A stretch of DNA of 5,897 nt from an uncultured Methanobrevibacter sp. (lineage in GTDB: Archaea > Methanobacteriota > Methanobacteria > Methanobacteriales > Methanobacteriaceae): positions 1 through 5,897 of the forward strand of contig NZ_CALDKF010000042.1 of NCBI RefSeq assembly GCF_937898925.1, in the 5' to 3' direction. Under the pieces are notes generated by a model, which saw only the letters and a list, made by a program, of their open reading frames with translations, was not told where the DNA came from and searched no databases. The translations under genes and the position numbers were made by a program. Of this stretch, positions 1 to 5,198 are shown piece after piece. The first letter of the stretch is position 1, and every line of letters begins with the position of its first letter.

Positions 1-433
1 TGAAGAATTGAATGCTGACAATATAGAAAAGGTATTCGGTGATAGGGACATAATCATCGATGCATTGGATAATCTATACACAAGAATCATTGTAAGCAGA
101 TTTGCTAGAGAAAATGATATACCATTTGTTCATGGAGCTATTCATGGAACACAAGGGCAAGTAAGCGTGTTCACTAAAGACACACCATCATATGAGGAAT
201 TGTTCTCCCTCCCATCCCTAGGAAAGGAATTGGGAGAGGAAACCAAAAAGGAAATATCAAAATTAACCAAAGGAGTACCTCCAGTAATCGGGCCTGTTCC
301 AAATATTGTTGGATGTTTAGAAGCATTTGAAGCTTATAAATTGGTAACTGGAATTGGCGAAGTTAACTACGCTCCAAAAATACTTAATTTTGATTTACTC
401 AACTTAGAATCTTTTAAAGTTTTGGAATTATAA
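1..433 (+). CDS. ThiF/MoeB/HesA-family E1-like protein, C-terminal part (5' truncated by window edge)
   Basis: The reading frame is open to the left edge (first full codon at base 2), so a TTG at base 8 is not the start. The 143 visible residues are the C-terminal part of a ubiquitin-activating E1-like fold. Seen: DALDN followed by Arg (residues 20-28), the Asp/Asn/Arg pattern around the nucleotide site; IPFVHGAIHGTQGQVSVF (about 40-57), matching the family's iPxvxgaxxgxxGxxxxf strand; and GPVPNIVGCLEAFEAYKLVTG (97-117), matching the GPvvGxxGxxqAxEaiKxxtG helix. Family members adenylate the C-terminus of small sulfur-carrier proteins for thiamine, molybdopterin or thiolation pathways; the substrate here is unknown. 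Oddly, the spot that usually reads TPCxxC reads TPSYEEL, there is no C-terminal CxxC pair, and the only Cys is residue 105. The ATP-binding glycine loop would lie upstream of the window. Confident of family, not of pathway. Confidence 0.85.
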   Translation, partial: EELNADNIEKVFGDRDIIIDALDNLYTRIIVSRFARENDIPFVHGAIHGTQGQVSVFTKDTPSYEELFSLPSLGKELGEETKKEISKLTKGVPPVIGPVPNIVGCLEAFEAYKLVTGIGEVNYAPKILNFDLLNLESFKVLEL

Positions 434-449
434 ATTCCTTAACTACTAC

Positions 450-486
450 TTTTTTATTTTTTTCTTAATTTTTTAATAATTTTTTT
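450..486 (+). terminator. Oligo-T terminator of the E1-like gene
   Basis: Four T runs of 6, 7, 6 and 7 bases (450-455, 457-463, 469-474, 480-486) begin 17 bases after the stop codon, without a hairpin. Serial U tracts are the usual intrinsic termination signal of methanogen RNA polymerase. This separates the upstream gene from glnA. Confidence 0.7.
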
Positions 487-750
487 ACCCTATTTTTTAT
501 TAATTTTATACTCTATTTTTTATTAAGTTTCTATTCAATTTTCATTGATTTTACCTTTATTTTAAATTATTTTAAATTATTTTCTCTAAAAACTTTTAGA
601 TAATTTTCACCTATTTTTGTCAAAATTCTAAAAAAATATATATTAAAATATATTTTGTTCAATTTTTTATAATAAAAATAAACTATTTTTAAAATTTTAA
701 TGAAAAATTAAATATTCAAATGAAAAATATTAAAAAAAATAAACTATTGC
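487..750. other. Long AT-rich gap upstream of glnA, no gene seen
   Basis: No coding frame or structured RNA could be supported here. The left part is T-rich and the right part A-rich on the plus strand. It holds short direct repeats: CTATTTTTTATTAA at 490-503 and 513-526, TTTAAATTAT twice in tandem at 561-580, and AAAAATAAACTATT at 674-687 and 735-748. With this base composition such repeats can arise by chance or slippage; no function is claimed. Confidence 0.6.
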
Positions 751-791
751 ACAAGGTTTAAAAAGTATAAAATAGATAAAATAATATATTA

Positions 792-808
792 AAATATATA
801 GATATATT
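792..808 (+). promoter_or_regulatory. Probable TATA box of glnA
   Basis: The AAATATATAGATATATT stretch resembles the archaeal box A and lies about 15-25 bases before the NrpR operator, which would put the transcription start near or inside the operator, as expected for a repressor that blocks initiation. The surroundings are so AT-rich that an alternative box at about 757-772 (TTTAAAAAGTATAAAA) cannot be excluded. Confidence 0.5.
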
Positions 809-815
809 ATTAGGT

Positions 816-829
816 GGAAATCTATTTCC
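816..829 (+). promoter_or_regulatory. NrpR operator in the glnA promoter (GGAA-N6-TTCC)
   Basis: GGAAATCTATTTCC is an exact match to the palindrome GGAA-N6-TTCC established for NrpR at nif and glnA promoters of methanogens. It is one of very few G/C-containing patches in this gap, lies 74 bases before the preferred glnA start, and sits just after the probable TATA box. nrpR itself is the next gene after glnA. Established knowledge: NrpR binds such sites when nitrogen is sufficient, and 2-oxoglutarate lowers its affinity. Inferred: glnA is repressed through this site under ammonia excess. Confidence 0.88.
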
Positions 830-890
830 GAACTAATATTAAAGATAATTATTAAACTAAATAATTATTATATATTATTCCAAATCTAAT

Positions 891-894
891 GGAG
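891..894 (+). promoter_or_regulatory. Shine-Dalgarno site deciding the glnA start
   Basis: GGAG lies 9 bases before the ATG at 904 and directly overlaps the start of the longer reading frame (ATG at 889), which has no purine-rich site in front of it. This favours 904 as the initiation codon. Confidence 0.6.
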
Positions 895-903
895 AATGAT
901 TTA

Positions 904-2247
904 ATGGAAGAAAGAATCAAAAATGTAATCGAAAGAATGAAAGCAGACAATATAAAGTTTATTAGACTCCAATTTGTTGATTTGCATGGAATTCCAAAGA
1001 ACGTGTCTATTCCTTGCAAATTGGAAAATATGGAAGATTTATTAATTGACGGTATCCTATTTGATGGATCATCAATACCAGGTTTCGTAGGAATTGAAGG
1101 AAGTGACCTTGTATTGAAACCAGATATAAGCACCTATTCAGCTTTATCCTGGAGACCTGAAGAATCTGCATCCTGCAGATTTATTTGTGACATTTACAAA
1201 CCTAATGGAGAACCATTTGAAGGGGATCCAAGAGGAATCCTTAAAAAGGCATTGGCTAAAATCAAGGAAGAAGGTTACACCTACAACATAGGTCCAGAAC
1301 CTGAATTCTTTATTGTAGACACTGATGATGACGGATACCCAATTCCTCACGATGATGCAGGATACTTTGATGTGGAACCTGTCGATAAGGGAACCGACTT
1401 CAGAAGGGAAATTACCACTAACTTGCAGGAATTAGGCTTTGAAGTTGAAGCAAGCCACCACGAAGTAGGTCCTGGTCAAAACGAAATTGCATTTAAATTC
1501 GATGACGCTTTAAAAACTGCTGATGCTGTAATTACATTCAAACAAGCAATCAAAGCTATTGTAGCAAACATGGCTGATTTCGATGGATTTGACTACAGAG
1601 TCACTTTCATGCCAAAGCCATTCTTCGGAGAAAGCGGTAGTGGAATGCACTGTCACCAAAGCTTATTCAAAGATGGGGAAAACATCTTTTATGATGAAAA
1701 CAGCGAAACCGGATTATCACAAGAAGCTATGTGGTTTATCGGAGGATTATTAAAACATTCCGCAGCTATCACAGCAGTTACCAACCCTATCGTAAACTCA
1801 TACAAAAGATTAGTTCCAGGTTACGAAGCTCCTGTATACATTTCATACGGTATTCAAAACAGATCCACTTTAATCAGAGTTCCAGCTGCACGTGGAAAAG
1901 CTACCCGTATTGAATACAGAAGTCCAGACCCAACATGTAACCCTTACCTTGCATTTGCAGTAATGCTTGAAGCAGGTATGGATGGTATCAAGAACAAAAT
2001 CGACCCTGGAGAAGCAATTGAATTCAACATTTATGAATTAAGCGATGAAGAAAGGGAAGAAATGGGTATTGAATTGTTACCTTCCAGTTTATGGGAAGCA
2101 TACCATACCTTTGAAGAAAGCGAAATCATGAAAGAAGCACTTGGAGACCACATATTCAATGCATTCCTCAGTGCAAAATATGAGGAATGGGACGAATACA
2201 GAGTCCAAGTATTCAATTACGAACATAAGAAATACTTAAACTTATAA
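904..2247 (+). CDS. glnA: Glutamine synthetase, type I-alpha
   Basis: Joins ammonia to glutamate with ATP to form glutamine: cytoplasmic, dodecameric, the main ammonium-assimilation enzyme. ATG 904 gives 447 residues, usual for GSI-alpha; ATG 889 would add five residues but lacks a ribosome site. Motifs (numbered from 904): LQFVDLHG about 23-30 in the beta-grasp domain, latch FDGSSIPGF 53-61, metal-binding GPEPEF 130-135, EASHHEVGPGQNE 182-194, KPFFGESGSGMH 238-249 with the ammonia/metal-site His249, NSYKRLVPGYEAP 298-310, NRSTLIRVP 319-327, and ERSP-like RIEYRSPDP 335-343. The C-terminus lacks the NLYxLP tyrosine site, so no adenylylation is expected. Position 63 is Gly (FVGIE) where Bacillus and Methanosarcina GSI-alpha have the Arg used for glutamine feedback inhibition. 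Transcription is probably controlled by NrpR via the operator upstream. Confidence 0.97.
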   Translation: MEERIKNVIERMKADNIKFIRLQFVDLHGIPKNVSIPCKLENMEDLLIDGILFDGSSIPGFVGIEGSDLVLKPDISTYSALSWRPEESASCRFICDIYKPNGEPFEGDPRGILKKALAKIKEEGYTYNIGPEPEFFIVDTDDDGYPIPHDDAGYFDVEPVDKGTDFRREITTNLQELGFEVEASHHEVGPGQNEIAFKFDDALKTADAVITFKQAIKAIVANMADFDGFDYRVTFMPKPFFGESGSGMHCHQSLFKDGENIFYDENSETGLSQEAMWFIGGLLKHSAAITAVTNPIVNSYKRLVPGYEAPVYISYGIQNRSTLIRVPAARGKATRIEYRSPDPTCNPYLAFAVMLEAGMDGIKNKIDPGEAIEFNIYELSDEEREEMGIELLPSSLWEAYHTFEESEIMKEALGDHIFNAFLSAKYEEWDEYRVQVFNYEHKKYLNL

Positions 2248-2281
2248 TTCAAACTATAATTAATTTAAGATTTGAGAACAT

Positions 2282-2330
2282 ATAGCTATTTAAAAAAATA
2301 AATTAAATAGCTATTTTTATTTATTTTTAA
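2282..2330 (+). terminator. Hairpin plus T-rich tail after glnA
   Basis: A perfect 12-bp inverted repeat (2282-2293 against 2303-2314, arm ATAGCTATTTAA) with a 9-base A-rich loop is followed directly by a T-rich stretch, 35 bases after the glnA stop. The stem is AT-rich and so weak, but the layout is that of an intrinsic terminator. It suggests that much of the glnA transcript ends before nrpR; partial read-through is possible. Confidence 0.65.
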
Positions 2331-2386
2331 AAACTTGTTTTATCAACCACAATACTTATTTTTAAAAAAAATTCCGTTTAGAAAGT

Positions 2387-2393
2387 AGGAGAT
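2387..2393 (+). promoter_or_regulatory. Shine-Dalgarno site of nrpR
   Basis: AGGAGAT lies 3-9 bases before the ATG at 2397 and fixes that start. The 66 bases between the glnA hairpin tail and the start are AT-rich and could hold a promoter (for example the T/A-rich stretch near 2354-2371), but no single TATA box stands out. Confidence 0.7.
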
Positions 2394-2396
2394 TAC

Positions 2397-4091
2397 ATGT
2401 CAGAATCTGAACATAGAATGATAGAAATTCTAAGAATCCTTAATGTGCAGGAAAAGCCAATAGGTTCAAAAGTAATAGCTGACGAACTTAAAACCAAAGG
2501 ATATAACCTTGGTGAGAGAGCAGTGCGTTACCATATGCAAATTCTTGATGAAAAAGGATACACAGAAAGAAAGGGATATTCTGGCAGAGTTATCACAGAA
2601 CTTGGAAGAGCAAAGCTTGAGAAAGGATTGATTTACGACCAAGTGGACTTCACATTTTCAAAATTCGAAGAGAGGATATACTTAACTAATTTTGATTACA
2701 ATAAAAGGTGTGGAAACGTAATAGTAAACACTTCAAATATCCTAGACAACAAGGCATTTGACATCATTAAGGAAGTCTTTGCTGCAGGAGTTTGCGTAAG
2801 CCCATTGATCAATGCGAAAAAAACTGAAATCAATGGCAAAAAGGGATATGTTATGAAAACCATCTGTGGTACAACAATTGATGGAGTGTTCTTGAAAAAT
2901 GGGATTCCTTCTATCCCTCAATATGGAGGGCTAGTTGAAATTGAAGATTACTATCCTACCAAGTTCTCAGAACTGATTTCCTACAAGAAAACTTCAATAA
3001 CTCCATTAGATGCATTTATAGCAAAAGACATGACTTCAGTATTGGAAGTTGCAGAGCATGGAACCGGTACAATTCCTGCAAACTTTAGGATAATTCCTGG
3101 AACCAGTGTCGAAAAGGCAAAGGAAATCATCCTAAAACTTGAAAAAGTGGGAATTGGAGGAGTTTTGGAAATTGGTGAGACAAGTGAAAACGTTTTAGGA
3201 ATTCCAGTACCTGAAGGAATGGTCGGAATATCCATCATTGGAGGAATCACACCATTCTGTGCAGCTCAGGAAATGGATTATAAAGTTGACATCAAGACTG
3301 GGGAGGAATTCATTGATTACAATAAACTTAAAGAACTTGAATCCTCTAAACACAAAATCAAAAAAGCAAAGAAAATAGAGTATAAGAAAACACCTTTCAT
3401 ACTTACAAAATCATTGAATAGAATGAATCAAGTGGATTATGACATTGAAACCAACGAAGGAAACATAGTTGCAAACATATCCTACTTGAATAAGCAAGAC
3501 CTTGATGATGCATTAACAATCATGAAAAGAACATATAAGAGTCTTCCAAAATACATGAATCCACTATTCAATATTGTAGATCATCCAAGTGACGACAGCA
3601 AAGTGGGAATAGCTACCGTTTGCAGCTTGTCAATTGATGGAATATTAATCAACAATGGTATCATGAGCACACCAAGATACGGAGGATTACTCGAACTTGG
3701 AAAACCTCCATTGTTTGTGGAAATGATTTCCTATGACGGTTCCTCAATAGACCCTCATAAAATATTCATCTTCAAAAATCTAACCTCCATATCCAAACGC
3801 CAAAATCCTAAGAAGATACTCGCTTCCATTAAAGAGGTTCCATACATTGCAAGACCTGAATGTGAAGAAATCTTGGATAAAATCAATGAAAATGGATTCC
3901 CTATCTTTAAAGTTGGTAAGCCAAGAGAATTGGTGTACAATGCAAAAGTTGACAACTACAACTTCGGAATTGTTACAGGAAGCGGATTGAATTCAATAGC
4001 TGCAATTAAGGAAAAGGGAATAGCAATTGAAGCGAAGGCAGTTGAAACCATTTTGCCAATAGAGGATATGAGTTTAATCTATGAACAATAA
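2397..4091 (+). CDS. nrpR: NrpR, global nitrogen repressor (winged helix plus two NrpR/DUF128 domains)
   Basis: Transcriptional repressor of nitrogen-assimilation genes; in methanogens it binds GGAA-N6-TTCC operators and is released when 2-oxoglutarate is high. The 564 residues show an N-terminal winged helix-turn-helix (about 5-75; RAVRYHMQILDEKGYTERKG 41-60 is recognition helix and wing), then two homologous ligand domains (about 85-310 and 330-560). The repeat is visible: TIDGVFLKNGIPSIPQYGGL 160-179 aligns with SIDGILINNGIMSTPRYGGL 411-430, and the following SELISYKKTSITPLDAFI with VEMISYDGSSIDPHKIFI. A Lys-rich linker (about 318-331) joins them. This one-piece form matches the Methanococcus/Methanobacteriales type rather than the split NrpRI/NrpRII of Methanosarcina. 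It lies 149 bases after glnA, same strand, whose promoter carries the operator. No operator of this form was seen before nrpR, so autoregulation is not supported. Confidence 0.94.
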   Translation: MSESEHRMIEILRILNVQEKPIGSKVIADELKTKGYNLGERAVRYHMQILDEKGYTERKGYSGRVITELGRAKLEKGLIYDQVDFTFSKFEERIYLTNFDYNKRCGNVIVNTSNILDNKAFDIIKEVFAAGVCVSPLINAKKTEINGKKGYVMKTICGTTIDGVFLKNGIPSIPQYGGLVEIEDYYPTKFSELISYKKTSITPLDAFIAKDMTSVLEVAEHGTGTIPANFRIIPGTSVEKAKEIILKLEKVGIGGVLEIGETSENVLGIPVPEGMVGISIIGGITPFCAAQEMDYKVDIKTGEEFIDYNKLKELESSKHKIKKAKKIEYKKTPFILTKSLNRMNQVDYDIETNEGNIVANISYLNKQDLDDALTIMKRTYKSLPKYMNPLFNIVDHPSDDSKVGIATVCSLSIDGILINNGIMSTPRYGGLLELGKPPLFVEMISYDGSSIDPHKIFIFKNLTSISKRQNPKKILASIKEVPYIARPECEEILDKINENGFPIFKVGKPRELVYNAKVDNYNFGIVTGSGLNSIAAIKEKGIAIEAKAVETILPIEDMSLIYEQ

Positions 4092-4148
4092 TTAAAAAAA
4101 AACAGCATAGAAAATGAATAAAAAGTATAAAAATTGTATAAGAACAGA

Positions 4149-4188
4149 TTAAAAATAGTTAAAAATATTTAAAAATAGTTAAAAATAG
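4149..4188. repeat. Four tandem 10-bp repeats at the convergent junction
   Basis: Plus-strand unit TTAAAAATAG occurs at 4149-4158, 4159-4168 (last base T), 4169-4178 and 4179-4188. The unit length equals about one DNA helical turn. Read on the minus strand each unit gives a T5 tract (CTATTTTTAA), so the array doubles as part of the terminator of the minus-strand gene. Confidence 0.8.
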
Positions 4189-4207
4189 ATTGAAAAAATA
4201 AAAAAAA
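4151..4207 (-). terminator. Oligo-T terminator of the small minus-strand gene 4221-4523
   Basis: On the minus strand, starting 14 bases after the stop, come a T8 run (4207-4200), a T6 run (4198-4193) and four T5 tracts from the tandem repeat. This is a strong serial U-tract signal for the leftward transcript. The plus strand of the same gap is T-poor and offers no comparable signal to nrpR. Confidence 0.65.
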
Positions 4208-4220
4208 GAAATAAGAAGAT

Positions 4221-4523
4221 TTAGATTACTTCAATATAAACAGACTCTTTAGATTCATCTTTAGGATAGTGATGTAATTCTATAATATCTTCCTTATATT
4301 CTTCAAAGTCAACCTCGATAGTGTCAGAAATAATTTCACCATCTAAAGCAATCATCACCCTACAACTTGGCTTTCCTCTAAAGTCAGAAAGATCCACTCC
4401 TAAGACATCCCCTTTAGCGGAAACACGATTGTATGCAATATCCACTTTATCGAATTCTTTAAAATTATTCTTAATGTAATCAAGAACTTCATCAGAAGTC
4501 ATTGTTAATTCCTTATCGACCAT
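4221..4523 (-). CDS. Small conserved protein, probable DUF2097 family (paralog A)
   Basis: Function unknown. 100 residues, acidic, no signal peptide, membrane segment or metal-site cysteines (one Cys), so probably cytoplasmic. It resembles the Methanobacteriales family DUF2097 (recognised from memory, moderate certainty). It is clearly related to the next gene on the same strand: from Met8 onward 80 residues align without gaps, with 27 identities by hand count. Shared core: YNRV 31-34, GxVLG 38-42, (D/N)GE 61-63, K(D/E)xIIE ending 82, and P87. The short alternating hydrophobic segments suggest a small beta-rich fold (inference). The start at 4523 is fixed by a GGAGGT site; Met8 at 4502 is less likely. 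It converges with nrpR and seems to have its own promoter and terminator. Confidence 0.82.
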   Translation of the reverse strand: MVDKELTMTSDEVLDYIKNNFKEFDKVDIAYNRVSAKGDVLGVDLSDFRGKPSCRVMIALDGEIISDTIEVDFEEYKEDIIELHHYPKDESKESVYIEVI

Positions 4524-4529
4524 TTTTTG

Positions 4530-4535
4530 ACCTCC
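4530..4535 (-). promoter_or_regulatory. Shine-Dalgarno site of the 4221-4523 gene
   Basis: GGAGGT on the minus strand, 6 bases before the ATG at 4523; the strongest Shine-Dalgarno match in the window, which supports real and efficient translation of this small gene. Confidence 0.8.
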
Positions 4536-4600
4536 ATAGAGATTATAAAATTTTTGAAAATCAAATACTTACTTTATGATTAATAATATATTGTTTCTAA

Positions 4601-4610
4601 TATATAAAAT
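4601..4610 (-). promoter_or_regulatory. Possible TATA box of the 4221-4523 gene
   Basis: ATTTTATATA on the minus strand matches the archaeal box A form TTTATATA. It lies about 77 bases before the ATG, predicting a start of transcription near 4577 and a leader of roughly 50 bases. It follows the T8 run after the neighbouring gene, consistent with separate transcription. AT-rich context limits certainty. Confidence 0.4.
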
Positions 4611-4644
4611 TATTTGTATTTATTAAAACTAATTAATGCATTAT

Positions 4645-4652
4645 AAAAAAAA
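4645..4652 (-). terminator. Short oligo-T terminator of the 4675-4977 gene
   Basis: A T8 run on the minus strand 22 bases after the stop codon, with T-rich sequence around it. A single run, so probably weaker than the arrays after the other genes, leaving room for read-through into the 4221-4523 paralog. Confidence 0.4.
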
Positions 4653-4674
4653 TAATGGGAAAATGAAATTGAAG

Positions 4675-4977
4675 CTATAATGTAGCTTCAACAACGATGA
4701 GCTTATCTTCATCTCCACCAGGCATATGACGGAATTCAATGATCTCGTCCTTTACCTTATGCAAATCAATGTCTACAGCTTGATTTAACAATTCACCATT
4801 GAGCTGAAGGGAAAGTATTAAGCCTTCACCAGTTTCCTCATCTTCCGGGGTAAGTCCAAGTACAGTACCTGGAGCAAATACCCTGTTATAAGATAATTCA
4901 AAAATATCATCAACTTTTACATTGTTTCTTACATATTCTATAATATCGTCTGGGTCCATCTGTATCTCTTTGACCAT
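4675..4977 (-). CDS. Small conserved protein, probable DUF2097 family (paralog B)
   Basis: Function unknown; paralog of the 4221-4523 product and the same length (100 residues). The frame extends to an ATG at 5001, but the start at 4977 is preferred because GGTG stands 5 bases before it and because it restores the MVKE N-terminus shared with the paralog (MVDKE). Seen: very acidic, no cysteine after the chosen start, no signal peptide or membrane segment. Core motifs: YNRV 30-33, GTVLG 37-41, NGE 60-62, KDEIIE 76-81 and the HMP following. An acidic loop (PEDEETGEG, about 44-52) replaces the more basic DFRGKPSCR of the paralog. It lies downstream of fwdC on the same strand, 221 bases away with a terminator between, so a methanogenesis-related role is only a neighbourhood hint. 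Confidence 0.82.
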   Translation of the reverse strand: MVKEIQMDPDDIIEYVRNNVKVDDIFELSYNRVFAPGTVLGLTPEDEETGEGLILSLQLNGELLNQAVDIDLHKVKDEIIEFRHMPGGDEDKLIVVEATL

Positions 4978-4982
4978 AGTTA

Positions 4983-4987
4983 CACCT
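4983..4987 (-). promoter_or_regulatory. Shine-Dalgarno site deciding the start at 4977
   Basis: AGGTG on the minus strand with 5 bases to the ATG at 4977. Because it lies inside the longer frame that begins at 5001, it argues against that earlier start. A TTTAAATA-like stretch at about 5003-5010 is too close to the ATG to be the promoter of a leadered gene. Confidence 0.65.
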
Positions 4988-5045
4988 TTTGTACATAGCA
5001 TTATTTAAATTAAAGATATGATTAATAATCTCATACTTAATATCA

Positions 5046-5133
5046 ATAAATGATAATTTAATTAATTAAAAAATTAATTTAATTGATTGTGAAATTCAAT
5101 CATCATTTAAAAATTAATTAAATCATAATTTAT
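5046..5133. repeat. Long imperfect AT-rich inverted repeat between fwdC and the small-gene pair
   Basis: Arms of 22 bases (5046-5067 and 5112-5133) are complementary at 20 of 22 positions. The 44-base spacer contains a further small hairpin, TGATTG (5084-5089) with CAATCA (5097-5102) around a 7-base loop, centred close to the same axis. It lies upstream of the 4675-4977 gene and downstream of the fwdC T tracts. It could be a 3' structure of the fwd transcript, a regulator site, or a chance product of the AT-rich composition. Confidence 0.5.
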
Positions 5134-5146
5134 CAATATAATTTCT

Positions 5147-5177
5147 AAAAAATAAAAAAATAAAAAAAGAAGAAAAA
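5147..5177 (-). terminator. Oligo-T terminator after fwdC
   Basis: On the minus strand, runs of T5, T7, T7 and T6 (A runs on the plus strand at 5173-5177, 5162-5168, 5154-5160 and 5147-5152) begin about 20 bases after the fwdC stop. This is a typical methanogen U-tract terminator and indicates that fwdC is the last gene of its transcription unit. Confidence 0.7.
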
Positions 5178-5198
5178 TATAAGAAAAAGAGAAAGAGC

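Noticed and set aside
434..790. Short direct repeats as a CRISPR array or origin-type repeats
   Set aside because: Repeats are 10-14 bases, only two copies each, irregularly spaced and low in complexity; no spacers or cas genes.
830..903. Glutamine or other riboswitch in the glnA leader
   Set aside because: Almost pure A/T sequence with no G/C-bearing stems or recognisable aptamer core; control is better explained by the NrpR operator.
852..1350. Minus-strand frames opposite the start of glnA
   Set aside because: They overlap a certain gene, lack ribosome sites and family resemblance, and are explained as mirror frames of glnA codons.
2196..2247. Adenylylation site at the GlnA C-terminus
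   Set aside because: The NLYxLP tyrosine motif of bacterial GSI-beta is absent, and the overall pattern is GSI-alpha, which is not adenylylated.
2372..2384. TTCC and GAAA facing each other just before nrpR, a possible NrpR site
   Set aside because: The half sites are in the reverse order (TTCC first), the spacing is four rather than six, and the second half is GAAA-G, not GGAA. It does not fit GGAA-N6-TTCC.
4634..4643. TAATGCATTA palindrome between the two small genes as an operator
   Set aside because: A single 10-bp palindrome in AT-rich DNA, not repeated elsewhere in the window; too weak to call.
5001..5001. Longer start (ATG at 5001) for the small minus-strand gene
   Set aside because: The extra eight residues do not match the paralog, and the GGTG ribosome site lies inside this extension pointing to 4977.
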